Origin: Elymus sibiricus
Lineage: Eukaryota > Streptophyta > Magnoliopsida > Poales > Poaceae
Length of the DNA stretch: 64,000 nt
Assembly (NCBI GenBank): GCA_039707655.1
Contig: CM077665.1
Location: forward strand, 137,225,148-137,289,147
Direction of reading: 5' to 3'
In this document: in pieces, positions 1-11,109 of the stretch
Position numbering within the stretch: position 1 is the first letter of the stretch
Layout of the letters: each line of letters begins with the position of its first letter
Notes under the pieces: model-generated
The model's database searches: none
The model's input: only the letters and a program-made list of their open reading frames with translations
Told to the model about the DNA's origin: nothing
Translations under genes and position numbers: made by a program

Positions 1-570
1 CTCGTCGGGGTCAGCGAGGCGCCGCCTGGACCTCTCGACCCTGGCCTTGGCGCGGGGCAGCGAGTACATGGCGATGTCGACGCGCGCCTGGAGCAGCTGG
101 TTGGTCCCCTCGGTGAAGAACGGGTACTTGATCTGCTCCGTGTCCTCGTCGTCGTCGCCCGGGCCCCCCTGCTCGTCCTCCTGCGCGCGGAGGAGGCAGT
201 CGAACTGACCCTCGGCCTCGAGGCGGGCCATGAGCGCGCGCAGGCGGTCGCGGCGCTCCATCGCGCCCTCGCCGAAGAGCGTGATGGGCTCGCCGAGACG
301 GCGGAGGCGCGCGCGCACGGCGGAGTCGTTGGTGGGCACGGCCATGGCGTAGGCGCGCCGGCGCTGCAGGAGCTCCTGTACGGCGCGCTCGTGGCGCTCC
401 CGCGCGGCGCGGTGGTCGTCGGAGACCTCGTAGTCGACCTCGTCATCGTCTCCGCCTCCGGCAGCGGCGGGGGCGCGGGGTGGTACGGGGACGGGGGCGA
501 TGGGCGGGTGAACGGGGAAGGGAGCCATGGGAGGGGTGATGGCAGGGGGTAGGGGCCTGGGATTCTCCAT
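1..570 (-). CDS. PRP4: PRP4-like U4/U6 small nuclear ribonucleoprotein, N-terminal part (gene runs off the left edge)
   Basis: An open frame of exactly 190 codons runs from an ATG at 570-568 to base 1 without a stop. Residues 4-33 are proline-rich and 41-52 are acidic. Residues about 77-120 match the splicing-factor motif (SFM) of Prp4/Prp18 proteins, including AVPTNDSAVRARLRRLGEPI and TLFGEGAMERR. A second acidic stretch (131-145) precedes YPFFTEG, and the visible end is a basic RRRLADPDE segment. This order matches plant PRP4-like proteins (Arabidopsis EMB2776/LACHESIS), in which C-terminal WD40 repeats follow; those would lie outside the window. The family works in the U4/U6.U5 tri-snRNP during pre-mRNA splicing in the nucleus. 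High third-position GC is typical of grass genes. The start is supported by the N-terminal family resemblance and by being the first ATG of the open frame. Whether the gene is intact cannot be judged here. Confidence 0.88.
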   Translation of the reverse strand, partial: MENPRPLPPAITPPMAPFPVHPPIAPVPVPPRAPAAAGGGDDDEVDYEVSDDHRAARERHERAVQELLQRRRAYAMAVPTNDSAVRARLRRLGEPITLFGEGAMERRDRLRALMARLEAEGQFDCLLRAQEDEQGGPGDDDEDTEQIKYPFFTEGTNQLLQARVDIAMYSLPRAKARVERSRRRLADPDE

Positions 571-1384
571 GGACGCTCGGGCGGCGGGGTTTGGGAACTA
601 GGACTAGGGTTTGGAGCTGCGAGGCGGCGATGGGCGGTGGCGAGCTGCTAGACAAGAGCCTTTTCTTCCCGAACGAGAAACTCGGAACCCGTCCTTTGTT
701 TTTTATCATATATCAGGGGAGGGGAACTCCGAATCCGTCCGGTTTCCGGCCTTTCCAGTCGGTACCGGAATATGGGCCTGCCCCCGAAAGATTCGGCCTG
801 CATTTGAATTTGGGGTCTGGTCAAGCCCGTTCCCAGAACACATATTGCCTGGTTCGCGAATAAGTATACATTTGACTTTAAAATTTGTCCACATAAGTGT
901 ATTTCTATCTTTCCAATGCACTTTAAAGTTTTTTTTTAAAATCTTATCTCATCACCCGGTAATCAAGATCAATAACATTCTATACATGGTCACCTTAATT
1001 TCTACATGCAGTAAGCTCATTGGGGGTTGGTTAATTAAAGAGGAGAGAGATGATGGCTTGCACCTTCCCAAATCCCAATGCATTTTTTACTCCATTCCAT
1101 AATGTGTCCTAGGCCAGGATCCCGTAACTCTCTCTCTCTCTCTCTCTCCCCTACTGGCAGCGATGTCATTTGAGCGAGGTGGTGGCGGGAATGTTGCATC
1201 TCTACTCCTAAAGGAGCAGTCTGCGGTCGTGATGGTAGGTTTCCGTTTCGGGTTTATTTTCGTCGTACCCCCCACCTTCCTTCGGTTTTTTGGGCTTCCT
1301 TCCCACCTCCTACAAACCAGGCGCCTCAAAGCTATGTATCTCTACTCCCAGTTGCTCAGTTGGTGAATAGCATCCCATTTTTTG
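571..1384. other. Upstream region of the PRP4-like gene (5' UTR and promoter expected here)
   Basis: This is non-coding DNA immediately 5' of the PRP4-like start codon, GC-rich near the gene and AT-rich further away. I could not place a TATA box or transcription start with confidence. Short open frames here have no recognisable domain. A pure CT run lies at about 1130-1148. Confidence 0.5.
1130..1148. repeat. (CT)n microsatellite
   Basis: About ten uninterrupted CT units. CT/GA tracts are common near plant transcription starts, but no function is shown here. Confidence 0.85.
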
Positions 1385-2000
1385 TCCGGTTTTTTTCCGT
1401 CTCACCTTCCACCACCACCCCTTCACATTGTTTTTTCACCTTCCAATAAAAACTTTCCTAATCTTTCCAAGTTTTCCTAACCAGCCATGTTATAAATGGC
1501 AGGAACCAATAATATGTTACCAAACAATGAAATCCAATTATGTGGCAATCAATTTTGAATCCTAACTTTCCTAACACATGGATCCTTTCTAACAATCAAA
1601 TCTCTATTATTAAATGACAATCAATATGTATTCGTCGTTGATACCCAGCCCCTCATCCAACGAAGTCCTCACTGTCTCCAGTTTTTCTGTTTTTTCATCG
1701 GAGACCGCTCGCATGTTTTTTTTTCATCTCTCCTCCCACCACCACCCCTTCACAATAGTTTTTCATCCTACAATTAAAACTTTCCTAACCAGCCATGTTA
1801 CAATCGGGTAGGAACCGATAATACTTTATGAAACAATAAAGTCCAATTTCATGACAATCATGCCAAATCCTAACTTTCCTAATGGATCGATCCCTGCCTT
1901 TCCTAACAACGAAATCAATGCCAAATCCTAACTTTCCTAAAGGATCAATCCCTACCTTTCCTAGCAACCAAATCTCTACTGTTAGACGGAAATTGGTGAA
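1385..2000. repeat. Imperfect direct duplication of an AT-rich, TTTCCTAA-rich segment
   Basis: Two diverged copies in the same orientation, about 1385-1620 and 1730-2000. Both contain a CCACCACCACCCCTTCACA block, then AACTTTCCTAACCAGCCATGTTA, a GGAACCRATAAT block, AATCCTAACTTTCCTAA and CAAATCTCTA in the same order. The second copy also repeats a short CCAAATCCTAACTTTCCTAA segment internally. No terminal repeats or target duplications mark it as a known element. Confidence 0.65.
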
Positions 2001-2414
2001 TGACGGTTCATCATTTTACTCCTCCATAACGGTACGTCGTCGCCTGCCCGCACTTACCAAAACAATTAATCACACTTACCAAATCTCTATTGTAAGTCGT
2101 TCATTTCGTTCGTTTCGTTCGCTCGCCTCCCTCCCATCGATCTATCCACCCCTAGACATCCCCACTCCCGATTTTTTTCGATGGACAGAGAACCAAAAAA
2201 ACGAGCCTAAAAACCTACGCACGTCCTTCCACTTTCCCCTCTCCCTCCCGGGCCGCTCACGCGGGCGGCTTCAGAAGAGAAAATCCTAGACCCGCGCGCA
2301 CCCCCTTCCATGTGCTCCCCTGGCCGCCGCCGCCGCCGCCCGGCCATCAAAGGCGAAGGGCGTGGACGGCGCGCCCCGACGGGACTCCTTCCCGCGGGGG
2401 ATAGGCGTCAAGAG
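2001..2414 (+). other. Exon-like GC-rich stretch interrupted by an Angela insertion (possible 5' end of a second gene)
   Basis: AT-rich DNA changes to GC-rich sequence at about 2225. An AAATCCTAGACCC leader-like motif sits at about 2280, followed by an ATG at 2310 whose frame stays open for 35 codons to 2414, with a run of CGC codons. The Angela-like LTR starts at the next base. An alternative frame over the same bases is also open (alanine run, then RPSKAKGVDG). I recognise no protein family. It resembles a grass first exon or 5' UTR in base composition only, so the call is tentative. Any continuation would have to lie beyond the element array, outside this window. Confidence 0.25.
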
Positions 2415-4173
2415 TGTTGGGGAACGTTGCATGGGAAACAAAAAAATTCCTACGCTTCACCAAGATCAATCTAGGAGATGAGCATCTACGAGAGGAGAGT
2501 TTGGATCCACATACCCTTGTAGATCGCTAAGCGAGAAGCGTTAAGAAACGCGGTTGATGTAGTCGAACGTCTTCGCGATCCAATCACGATCTAGTGCCGA
2601 ACGGACGACACCTTCGCGTTCAGCACACGTACAACTCGATGACGTTCTCCGCCTCCTTGATCCATCAAGCGAGGGCGGAGAGGTAGATGAGTTCTCCGGC
2701 AGCACCACGGTGTGGCGGCGGTGGTGGTGGAGCTGATCCGGCAGAGCTTCGCTAAGCAATACCGAGACCGATCTAGTGGAGAAATTGATCTAGAGGGAGA
2801 GAGAGAGAGGGCTGCGTCGTGGCTTAAGGTGCGGCTGCCCTCTCTCCCCTCTAGTATATATAGGGGGAAGGGGAGGGGGGCTGCGCCCTAGGGTTCCCCA
2901 CTAGGGGGGCCGGCGGCCAAGGGGAGGGGCGGCTGCCCTAGAGGTGGCTTAGCCCACAAGTTAGGGTGGCGCCACCCCTAGGGTTGGCCCTCCCACCAGC
3001 CCAGCTGCATGAGCCTAGGTGGGGAGGTGCGCCCAGCCCACCAGAGGCTGGTGCGCACCCCTCACAGCCCATGTGGCCCCTCCGAGGCTCATGCCCCCTT
3101 CCGGTGGACCCCCGGAACCCTTCCGGCACCCGCAGTACGCTACCGGTGACACCCGAACTTTTTCCGGTGACCAACACAGAACTTCCCATATATCAATCTT
3201 TACCTCCGGACCATTCCGGAGCTCCTCGTCATGTCCGGGATCTCATCCGGGACTCCGAACAACCTTCGGTCACCAACATACATAACTCAACAATACCAAA
3301 TCGTCACCGAACGTTAAGTGTGCAGACCCTGCGGGTTCGAGAACTATGCAGACATGACCGAGACACCTCTACGATCAATAACCAATAGCGGGACCTGGAT
3401 GCCCATATTGGCTCCTACATATTCTACAAATATCTTCATCGGTTGAACCTCTATGTCAAGGATTCAGTTAATCCCGTACACAGTTCCCTTTGTTCATCGG
3501 TATGTTACTTGCCCGAGATTCGATCGTCGACATCTCCATACCTAGTTCAATCTCGTTACCGGCAAGTCTCTTTACTCGTTCCGTAATACAAGATCCCGTG
3601 GCTAACTCTTTAGTCACTTTGGTTGCAAGCTCATTATGATGTTGTATTACCGAGTAGGCCCTGAGATACCTTTCCGTCACACGGAGTAACAAATCCCAGT
3701 CTTGATCCATGCCAACTGAACAGACACCCTCGGAGATACCTGTAGAGCATCTTTATAGTCACCCTGTTACGTTGCGACGTTTGATACACACAAGGTACTC
3801 CTCCGGTGTCAGTGAGTTGCATGATCTCATGGTCATAGGAAGAGATACTTGACATGCAGAAAACAATAGCAATAAACTGACACGATCATATGCTACGTTC
3901 ATAGTTTAGGTCTTGTCCATCACATCATTCTCCTAATGATGTGATCCCGTTATCAAAAGACAACTCATGTCTATGGCCAGGAAACCTTGACCATCTTTGA
4001 TCAACGAGCTAGTCCTATAGAGGCTCACTAGGGACACTGTGTTGTCTATATATCCACACATGTATGTGAGTTTCCAATCAATACAATTCTAGCATGGATA
4101 ATAAACATTTATCATGAATAAGGAAATATGATAATAACTACTTTATTATTGCCTCTAGGGCATATTTCCAATA
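2415..4173 (-). repeat. Angela-like LTR (3' LTR of the first internal region)
   Basis: 1,759 bp, starting TGTTGGGGAACG and ending CATATTTCCAATA on the plus strand. The expected terminal CAACA is mutated to CAATA at 4172. A TATA box for minus-strand transcription (tatatata, 2855-2862) lies in a CCCCCTATATATACTAGAGG context. Compared with the LTR at 12192 there are several indels, including a missing segment near 2578 and an extra one near 3205, so the two LTRs are not a young pair. Confidence 0.92.
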
Positions 4174-4186
4174 GTCTCCCACTTCC
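4174..4186 (-). other. Polypurine tract of the first Angela-like internal region
   Basis: Read on the minus strand this is a short AGTGGGAGAC tract abutting the LTR, the position of the plus-strand priming site in Copia elements. Confidence 0.75.
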
Positions 4187-4223
4187 ACTAGAGTCAATAA
4201 TCTAGTTCACATCGCCATGTGAT

Positions 4224-7200
4224 TTACATTGTAATGAATCTAACACCCATACAGTTCTGGTGTTTATCATGTTTTGCTCGTGGAAGAGGCTTAGTCAACG
4301 TATCTGCGACATTCAGATCCGTGTGCACTTTGCAAATATTTATGTCCTCCTCCTTGATGTCATCGCGGATGGAATTGAAGCGTCGCTTTATGTGTCTAGT
4401 CCTCTTGTGAAACCTTGGTTCCTTGGCTAGAGCAATGGCACCAGTGTTGTCACAGAACAGAGTCATTGGGTCCAGTGCACTGGGCACAACTCCAAGATAT
4501 GTCATGAACTGCTTCACCCAGACACCTTCCTTTGCCGCCTCCGAGGCAGCTATGTACCCCGCTTTGCATGTAGAATCGGCAACCACGCTTTGCTTGGAAC
4601 TGCACCAGCTTACCGCTCCTCCATTGAGAATAAATACGTATCCGGTTTGAGACTTAGAGTCATCCGGATCAGTGTCAAAGCTTGCATCGACGTAACCCTT
4701 TACGACGAGCTCTTGATCACCTCCATAAACGAGAAACATTTCCTTAGTCCTTTTCAGGTACTTAAGGATATTCTTGACCGCCATCCAGTGTTCCACTCCT
4801 GGATCACTTTGAAACCTTCCGGCCATACTTATGGCAAGGCTGACATCTGGTATTGTGCATAACATTGCATACATGATACAACCTATGGCAGAAGCATAGG
4901 GGATGACACTCATCTTTTCTCTATCCTCTGCAGTCACTGGGCATTGAGTCTTACTCAACTTCACACCTTGTAATACAGGCAAGAACCCCTTCTTGGACTG
5001 ATCCATTTTGAACTTCTTCAAAACTTTATCAAGGTATGTGCTTTGTGAAAGTCCTATTAGGCGTCTTGATCTATCTCTATAGATCTTGATGCCTAATATG
5101 AAAGCAGCTTCTCCTAGGTCCTTCATTGAAAAACTCTTATTCAAATATTCCTTCAACGCTTTCCAAAAATTCTACATCGTTTCCAATCAGCAATATGTCA
5201 TCCACATATAATATTAGAAACGCTATAGAGCTCCCACTCACTTTCTTGTAAATACAAGCTTCTCCGTAAACTTGTATAAACCCAAATGCTTTGATCACCT
5301 CATCAAAGCGAAGATTCCAACTCCGAGATGCTTGCATCAGTCCATAAATGGATCGCTGGAGTTTGCAAACTTTGTCAGCATTCTCTGGATCGACAAAACC
5401 TTCCGGTTGCATCATATACAACTCTTCCTTAAGGAAACCGTTAAGGAACGCTGTTTGGACATCCATCTGCCAAATTTCATAATCGAAAAATGCAGCTATT
5501 GCTAACATGATTCTGACGGACTTAAGCATCGCTACGGGTGAGAAAGTCTCATCGTAGTCAACTCCTTGACCTTGTGAAAAACCCTTTGCCACAAGTCGAG
5601 CTTTATAGACGGTGACATTACCGTCCGCATCCGTCTTCTTCTTAAAGATCCATTTATTCGGAATGGCCTTTCGCCCTTCAGGTAATACTTCCAAAGTCCA
5701 CACTTTGTTTTCATACATGGATCCTATCTCGGATTTCATGGCCTCTAACCATTTGTTGGAATCCGGGCCCACCATCGCTTCTCCATAGTTCGTAGGTTCA
5801 TCGTCGTCCAACAACATGATCTCTAAGACAGGGTTACCGTACCATTGAGGAGCAGTACGTGTCCTTGTCGACCTACGAGGTTCGATAGTAACTTGATCCC
5901 AAGCTTCATTATCACCATCATTAGCTTCCTCTTCAATTGATGTAGGTTCCACAGAAACATCTTTCTGCGCTACGCTACTCTCTGGTTGAAGCAAAGGTTC
6001 AACAACCTCATCAAGTTATATCTTCCTCCCACTCAATTCTTTCGAGAGAAACTCTTTCTCGAGAAATGAACCGTTCTTAGCGACAAACACTTTGCCTTCG
6101 GATCTGAGATAGAAGGTGTACCCAACCGTCTCTTTTGGGTATCCTATGAAGACGCATTTGTCCGCTTTGGGTTCGAGCTTTTCTGACTGAAGCCTTTTGA
6201 CATAAGCATCGCATCCCCAAACTTTAAGAAACAACAACTTTGGTTTCTTGCCAAACCACAGTTCATACGGCGTCGTCTCAACGGACTTAGATGGTGCCCT
6301 ATTTAAAGTGAATGTAGCTGTCTCTAACGCATATCCCCAAAATGATAGTGGCAAATCGGCAAGAGACATCATAGAACGCACCATATCTAATAAGGTCCGA
6401 GTACGACGTTCGGACACACCATTACGCTGTGGTGTTCCAGGTGGCGTCAATTGTGAAACAATTCCACATTGTCTTAAGTGATTGCCAAACTCATAACTCG
6501 GATATTCTCCTCCTCGATCAGATTGTAGGAATTTAATCTTTTTGTTACGATGATTCTCAACTTCACTCTGAAATTGCTTGAACTTTTCAAACATTTCAGA
6601 CTTGTGTTTCATCAAGTAAATATACCCATATCTACTTAAGTCATCAGTGAAGGTGAGAAAATAACGATATCCACCGCGTGCCTCAATGCTCATCGGACCG
6701 CACACATCAGTATGTATGATTTCCAACAAGTCACTTGCCCGTTCCATTGTTCCAGAGAACGGGGTCTTAGTCATCTTGCCCATGAGGCATGGTTCACATG
6801 TGTCAAGTGATTCAAAATCAAGTGACTCCAAAAGTCCATCAGCATGGAGTTTGTTCATGCGTTTTACACCAATATGACCTAAGCGGCAGTGCCACAAGAA
6901 AGTGGTGCTATCATTACATCTTTTGGCATCAATGTTATGAACATGTGTATCATCACTATCGAGATTCAATAAGAATAAACCCCTCACATTGGGTGCATGA
7001 CCATAAAAGATATTACCCATATAAATAGAACAACTATTATTCTCTAATTTAAATGAGTAACCGTCTCGCATTAAACAAGATCCAGATATAATGTTCATGC
7101 TCAACGCAGGCACTAAATAATTATTATTCAGGTTCATCACTAATCCCGACGGTAATCGAAGAGCGAGCGTGCCGACGGCGATCACATCAACCTTGGAACC

Positions 7201-8199
7201 ATTTCCCACGCGCATCGTCACTTCGTCCTTTGCCAGCCTCCATCTATTCCGTAGTTCCAGCTTTGAGTTGCAAATGTGAGCAACCGAACCGGTATCAAAT
7301 ACCCAGGCACTACAATGAGAGTTGGTAAGGTACACATCAGTAACATGTATATCATATATACCTTGTTTGGTGTTGGCCGCCTTCTTGTCGGCCAGATACT
7401 TGGGGCAATTCTGCTTCCAGTGGCCAGTACCCTTGTAATGAAAGCACTCAGTTTCTGGCTTGGGTCCAGCCTTGGGTTTCTTCACGGGAGGGGCAACTGC
7501 TTTGCCACTCTTCTTGGAGTCACCCTTCTTGCCCTTGCCATTCTTCTTGAAACTAGTGGTTTTATTGACCATCAACACTTGATGATCCTTCTGGATTTCT
7601 GACTCAGCGACTTTCAGCATCGCAAACAGCTAGGCGACTGATTTGTTCATCCCTTGCATGTTATAGTTCAACACAAAGCTCTTGTAGCTAGGTGGCAGTG
7701 ATTGAAGAACTCTGTCAGTGATCGCCTTTGGCGGGAGAGTAATTCCCAGCTCAGCCAGACGGTTGGAATACCCAGACATTCTGAGTATGTGCTCACTGAC
7801 AGACCCGTTCTCCTCCATCTTGCAAGCATAGAACTTATCGGAGGTCTCATACCTCTCGATCCGGGCATTCTTCTCAAAAATAAACTTCAACTCCTGGAAC
7901 ATCTCATATGCTCCATGACGTTCAAAACATCTTTGAAGTCCCGGTTCTAAGCCATACAACATAGCATATTGAACTATTGAGTAGTCATCAGAACGCGCCT
8001 GCCAGGCGTTCGCAATGTCTGCTGACGACACTGGAGCGGGTGGCACGCCGAGCGGTGCATCAAGGACATAAGCCTTTTGGGAAGCCGTGAGGATAATCCT
8101 CAGATTACGGGCCCAGTCTACAAAGTTACTTCCATCATCTTTCAGCTTGGCTTTCTCTAGGAACGCATTGAAATTCAGGGGAGGTACTGCGCGAGCCAT
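4224..8199 (-). pseudogene. Angela-like gag-pol, broken
   Basis: The GAG start is the ATG at 8199-8197. One frame covers GAG, a zinc knuckle, protease (FDTGSVAHICN), integrase zinc finger (HCRLGH ... CEPCLMGK), integrase core (HTDVCGP ... SDRGGEY ... NGVSERR), and RT with YVDD. RNase H (DASFDTD ... DNTGAIAL) follows in a shifted frame to the stop at 4224. Defects seen: TAG at 7630-7632, TAA at 6016-6018, and one extra base near 5154 that shifts the frame before RNase H; the sister copy near 14940 lacks it. The second knuckle cysteine is tyrosine (codon 7435-7437). The RNase H box usually reading TCEAEY is TCKAGY, losing the conserved glutamates. The protein set would have copied RNA and inserted cDNA for the element; this copy cannot do so itself. 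Confidence 0.92.
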
Positions 8200-8400
8200 T
8201 GATCTACAACATAAATTTTGCAAAGATTACTTAGACTATGGTTCAAGATAATGAGTTTAGTTAATCATATTACTTTAAAACTCCCACTCAAATTCACATC
8301 CCTCCGGTCATCCGAGTGCTACATGATCCAATTTCACCAACCCAAGTCCGATCATCACGTGAGATGAGGTTGTTTCAATGGTGAACATCTCCATGTTCAT
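8200..8400 (-). other. Leader of the first Angela-like element, part next to gag
   Basis: Non-coding leader between the gag ATG and the nested LINE. It includes CTCCCACTCAAATTCACATC, which recurs in related form near 61950 and, inverted, near 28160. It ends with the left target duplication of the LINE, AACATCTCCATGTTCAT (8384-8400). Confidence 0.8.
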
Positions 8401-8415
8401 AATTCGCTTACAGTC

Positions 8416-10971
8416 CTACAGGCAGCAATTTTGGCGTAAACGTTGCACAATCAGATACATACAGGGTGGGGACGAAAATACTAAATTGTTTCAACGTATG
8501 GCTACTGAATGACATAGACAAAACTCTATTGCCTCTTTGTCTCTCCCAGATGGCTCCCTTATTGAAGATCATGAAGCTAAGGCTGAAGTTCTATTTCAGG
8601 CACTCAGAGCTAGACTTGGTGTATCAGTTGACCATGAAATGAAATTTAACCCGGACAGACTAGTACAATCTGTAAGCAACCTTGATGGTCGCTCTGAACC
8701 TTTCACCAAAAAGGAAATAGATGATGTGGTAGCTAAAATGCCCATTGATAGGGCTCCGGGACCGGATGGATTCAATGGCTGTCCTAAAACAGTGTTGGGA
8801 TCTAATTGCTTCAGATTTCTATAACCTTTGCAGCAGTTTTTGGGAAGGCTCTATCTCTCTGGATTGCTTGAATGCTTCGTTGATCACTCTTATCCCAAAG
8901 AAGCTAAACCCCACTTCGGTCAATGATTACCGCCCCATATCACTGTTGAACTGTTGCCTCAAACTTATTACAAAACTTCTTGTTGATCGTCTACAAAAGG
9001 TTATTATGTCTTTGTTGCACACAAACCAATACGGGTTTATCAAAGGGCGGACGATTAATGACTATCTCGCATGGGCCTTCGAATACATTTTTCAGCGTGA
9101 GAAATCTGGAAAAGAAGTGATCATTCTCAAATTAGACTTTGAAAAAGCGTTCGATCTGATTGAACATGATGTCATTCTAATGATGTTGGCAAAGTTGGGA
9201 TTTGACTCGAAATGGAGGCATTGGATAAATTCTATCCTTTCTTCTGGCCATTCTTCGGTTCTCTTAAATGGTACCCCTGGTAAGAGTTTTCATTGCAAGC
9301 GAGGTGTACGTCAAGGGGACCCTATGTCGCCGCTTTTATTTGCTCTAGCTGTGGATCTGCTGCAGTACATAATTAATAATGAGTACGTTGAAGGTAGATT
9401 GCAGCTTCCAATCGCTCGATCTGGTCCGTACCCTATTGTGCAATAGCGGATGACACTATCCTAATTATGCCAGCTTTCCCGATCCAACTTGCAAACCTTA
9501 AAAGAGTTTTGAATGATTTTGCTATTTCAACCGGGCTACGGATCAACTTCCAAAAGTCGAATCTAATTCCTATCAATATATCTGGTGAGAAAGCTTCAGA
9601 TTTAGCTCATGTCTTTGGTTGTACGGTAGGCTCTCTTCCGTTTACTTATCTTGGATTACCACTCGGTACTACTAAACCCACCATGAATGAACTGATGCCC
9701 TTAATTGATCGGGTGGAGCGTCGCATCTCTAGTACCACGGCTCTTATGTGTCACAGTCAGAAAATCACATTGATTAACTCGCTGGTATCTTCCATGATCA
9801 CATTTGCGTCTTGCACTTGGGAGTTGCCAATCAAATTTCTTGACACTTTTGACAAGATACGAAGAAGGTGTTTATGGCAAAAAAAATCTGAACATGGTGC
9901 GTCCTGTAACTCTTTGGTTGCTTGGAACAGAGTGTGTTGCCCCAAAGATAAGGGAGGTCTTGGGGTAATCAACATCAAAGTTCACAATCAAGCTCTCCTC
10001 TTGAAGTTCTTGGATAAATTTTATAATCATGCAGACCTCCAATGGGTTAAATTATTATGGGAATCGTACTATACTGGCACTGTCCCTCATGCTCTTCCTA
10101 AGTGCGGTTCATTTTGGTGGAGATCTATGGTTAAACTAATGCCTATCTATAGAGGAATTGCTAAATGTGAGGTACGAAATGGATCAGACGTCTCCATGTG
10201 GCATGATAATTGGAATGGTCTAGTCCTCTCTGAAAACTACGCCTGTCTATATTCATATACCAAGAACGAAGATATTTCAGTTCATTCATACTATGAGGCT
10301 AATGATTTGAGCCTGCTATTCCATTTGCCACTATCACTCGAGGCCCTTACTTAGTTGCACACTATAGACAGTCTAAAACCGCCACATGTTCTGGAATCAG
10401 AAAATGTTGATCAGTGGTCATACCCGTGGGGTCCTGTTTATTCGGCCAAAAAGTTCTACAATTACTGTCATAGACAAATCATTTGCCCGGAGCCATTCAA
10501 ATGGATATGGAAATCAAAACTCCAAATGAAACTGAAAGTGTTCATGTGGTTTCTCTTAGCAGATAGACTAAACACAAGAAACATGCTGAAAAGGAGACAT
10601 TTTCATATTGGAGATATTGAATCATGCGTACTATGCACAGCCCAAGAGGAAGAGACCATTGACCACTTGATTTTTAATTGCCCTTTCAGCCAAAACTTGC
10701 TGGTCTAAGATTGGTATCTCATACAACTCTAGCATCTCAAGGATTGAGGCCACTATTAGAGCGAAAGAAATTTATTCTGGCAGGCTCTTCTTTGAAATCT
10801 TCACCATCACCGCGTGGAATATTTGGAAGGAAAGAAATAACTACATCTTCAATCAGATCCGTCCTACATATAGAGCTTGGCTTGAGAGAACTAAGGCTGA
10901 TCTTACCTGGCTTAGATATCGGGTGTCTCCTCATCTCAGTGATTATATCACTTCCTTTGTAAACACTCTTT
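8416..10971 (+). pseudogene. LINE ORF2 remnant: reverse transcriptase and zf-RVT-type C-terminus
   Basis: Successive frames encode a pre-RT segment (GDENTKLF), RT block GPDGFNG, YRPISLLN, QYGFIKGRT, LKLDFEKAFD and RGVRQGDPMSPLLFALAVD, then a shifted frame through the catalytic region, FTYLGLPLG and KGGLGVINI. A cysteine/histidine motif (CVLC ... DHLIFNCPFS) follows, typical of the zf-RVT domain of plant LINEs. Breaks: TGA at about 8509, a frameshift near 8790, a one-base loss at about 9444 beside the catalytic aspartates (tyrosine position lost, ADDTILIM still readable), TAG at 10352-10354, and a frameshift near 10690. A WNIWKERNNYIF-type tail follows. No function can remain. Confidence 0.88.
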
Positions 10972-11055
10972 AGACTCTGATTGTTCTTCTTCCTTTCTTC
11001 TGGGGATTTTCCTCCAAGCCATGTAAATATTTATATTTATTTATATTAATATAGC

Positions 11056-11076
11056 ATAGTAGGAGCCTCTCCTACT
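11056..11076 (+). other. Stem-loop at the LINE 3' end
   Basis: GTAGGAG and CTCCTAC pair perfectly around a 3-nt loop, about 10-15 bases before the A-tail. Some LINEs use a 3' hairpin for recognition by their RT; that role is inferred here. Confidence 0.55.
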
Positions 11077-11109
11077 ATTTACAGTAAAAAAAAACATCTC
11101 CATGTTGAT

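Larger units (their letters stand above)
8401..11092 (+). mobile_element. 5'-truncated L1-type LINE nested in the Angela leader
   Basis: Flanked by 17-bp target duplications with one mismatch (AACATCTCCATGTT[C/G]AT at 8384-8400 and 11093-11109) and ending in an A-run of about nine bases, the hallmarks of target-primed reverse transcription. The surrounding leader continues without loss on both sides. ORF1 and the endonuclease domain are absent, so the copy is 5'-truncated and starts within ORF2. A perfect 7-bp stem, GTAGGAG-CCT-CTCCTAC, lies just before the A-tail. Confidence 0.93.

Noticed and set aside
443..709. 88-codon frame overlapping the PRP4-like start region
   Set aside because: It is in a different frame from the PRP4-like protein and encodes low-complexity Pro/Arg; the SFM-containing frame is clearly the coding one.
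1882..2289. 135-codon plus-strand frame in the upstream region
   Set aside because: No domain, spans the diverged repeats and the AT/GC boundary; probably chance.
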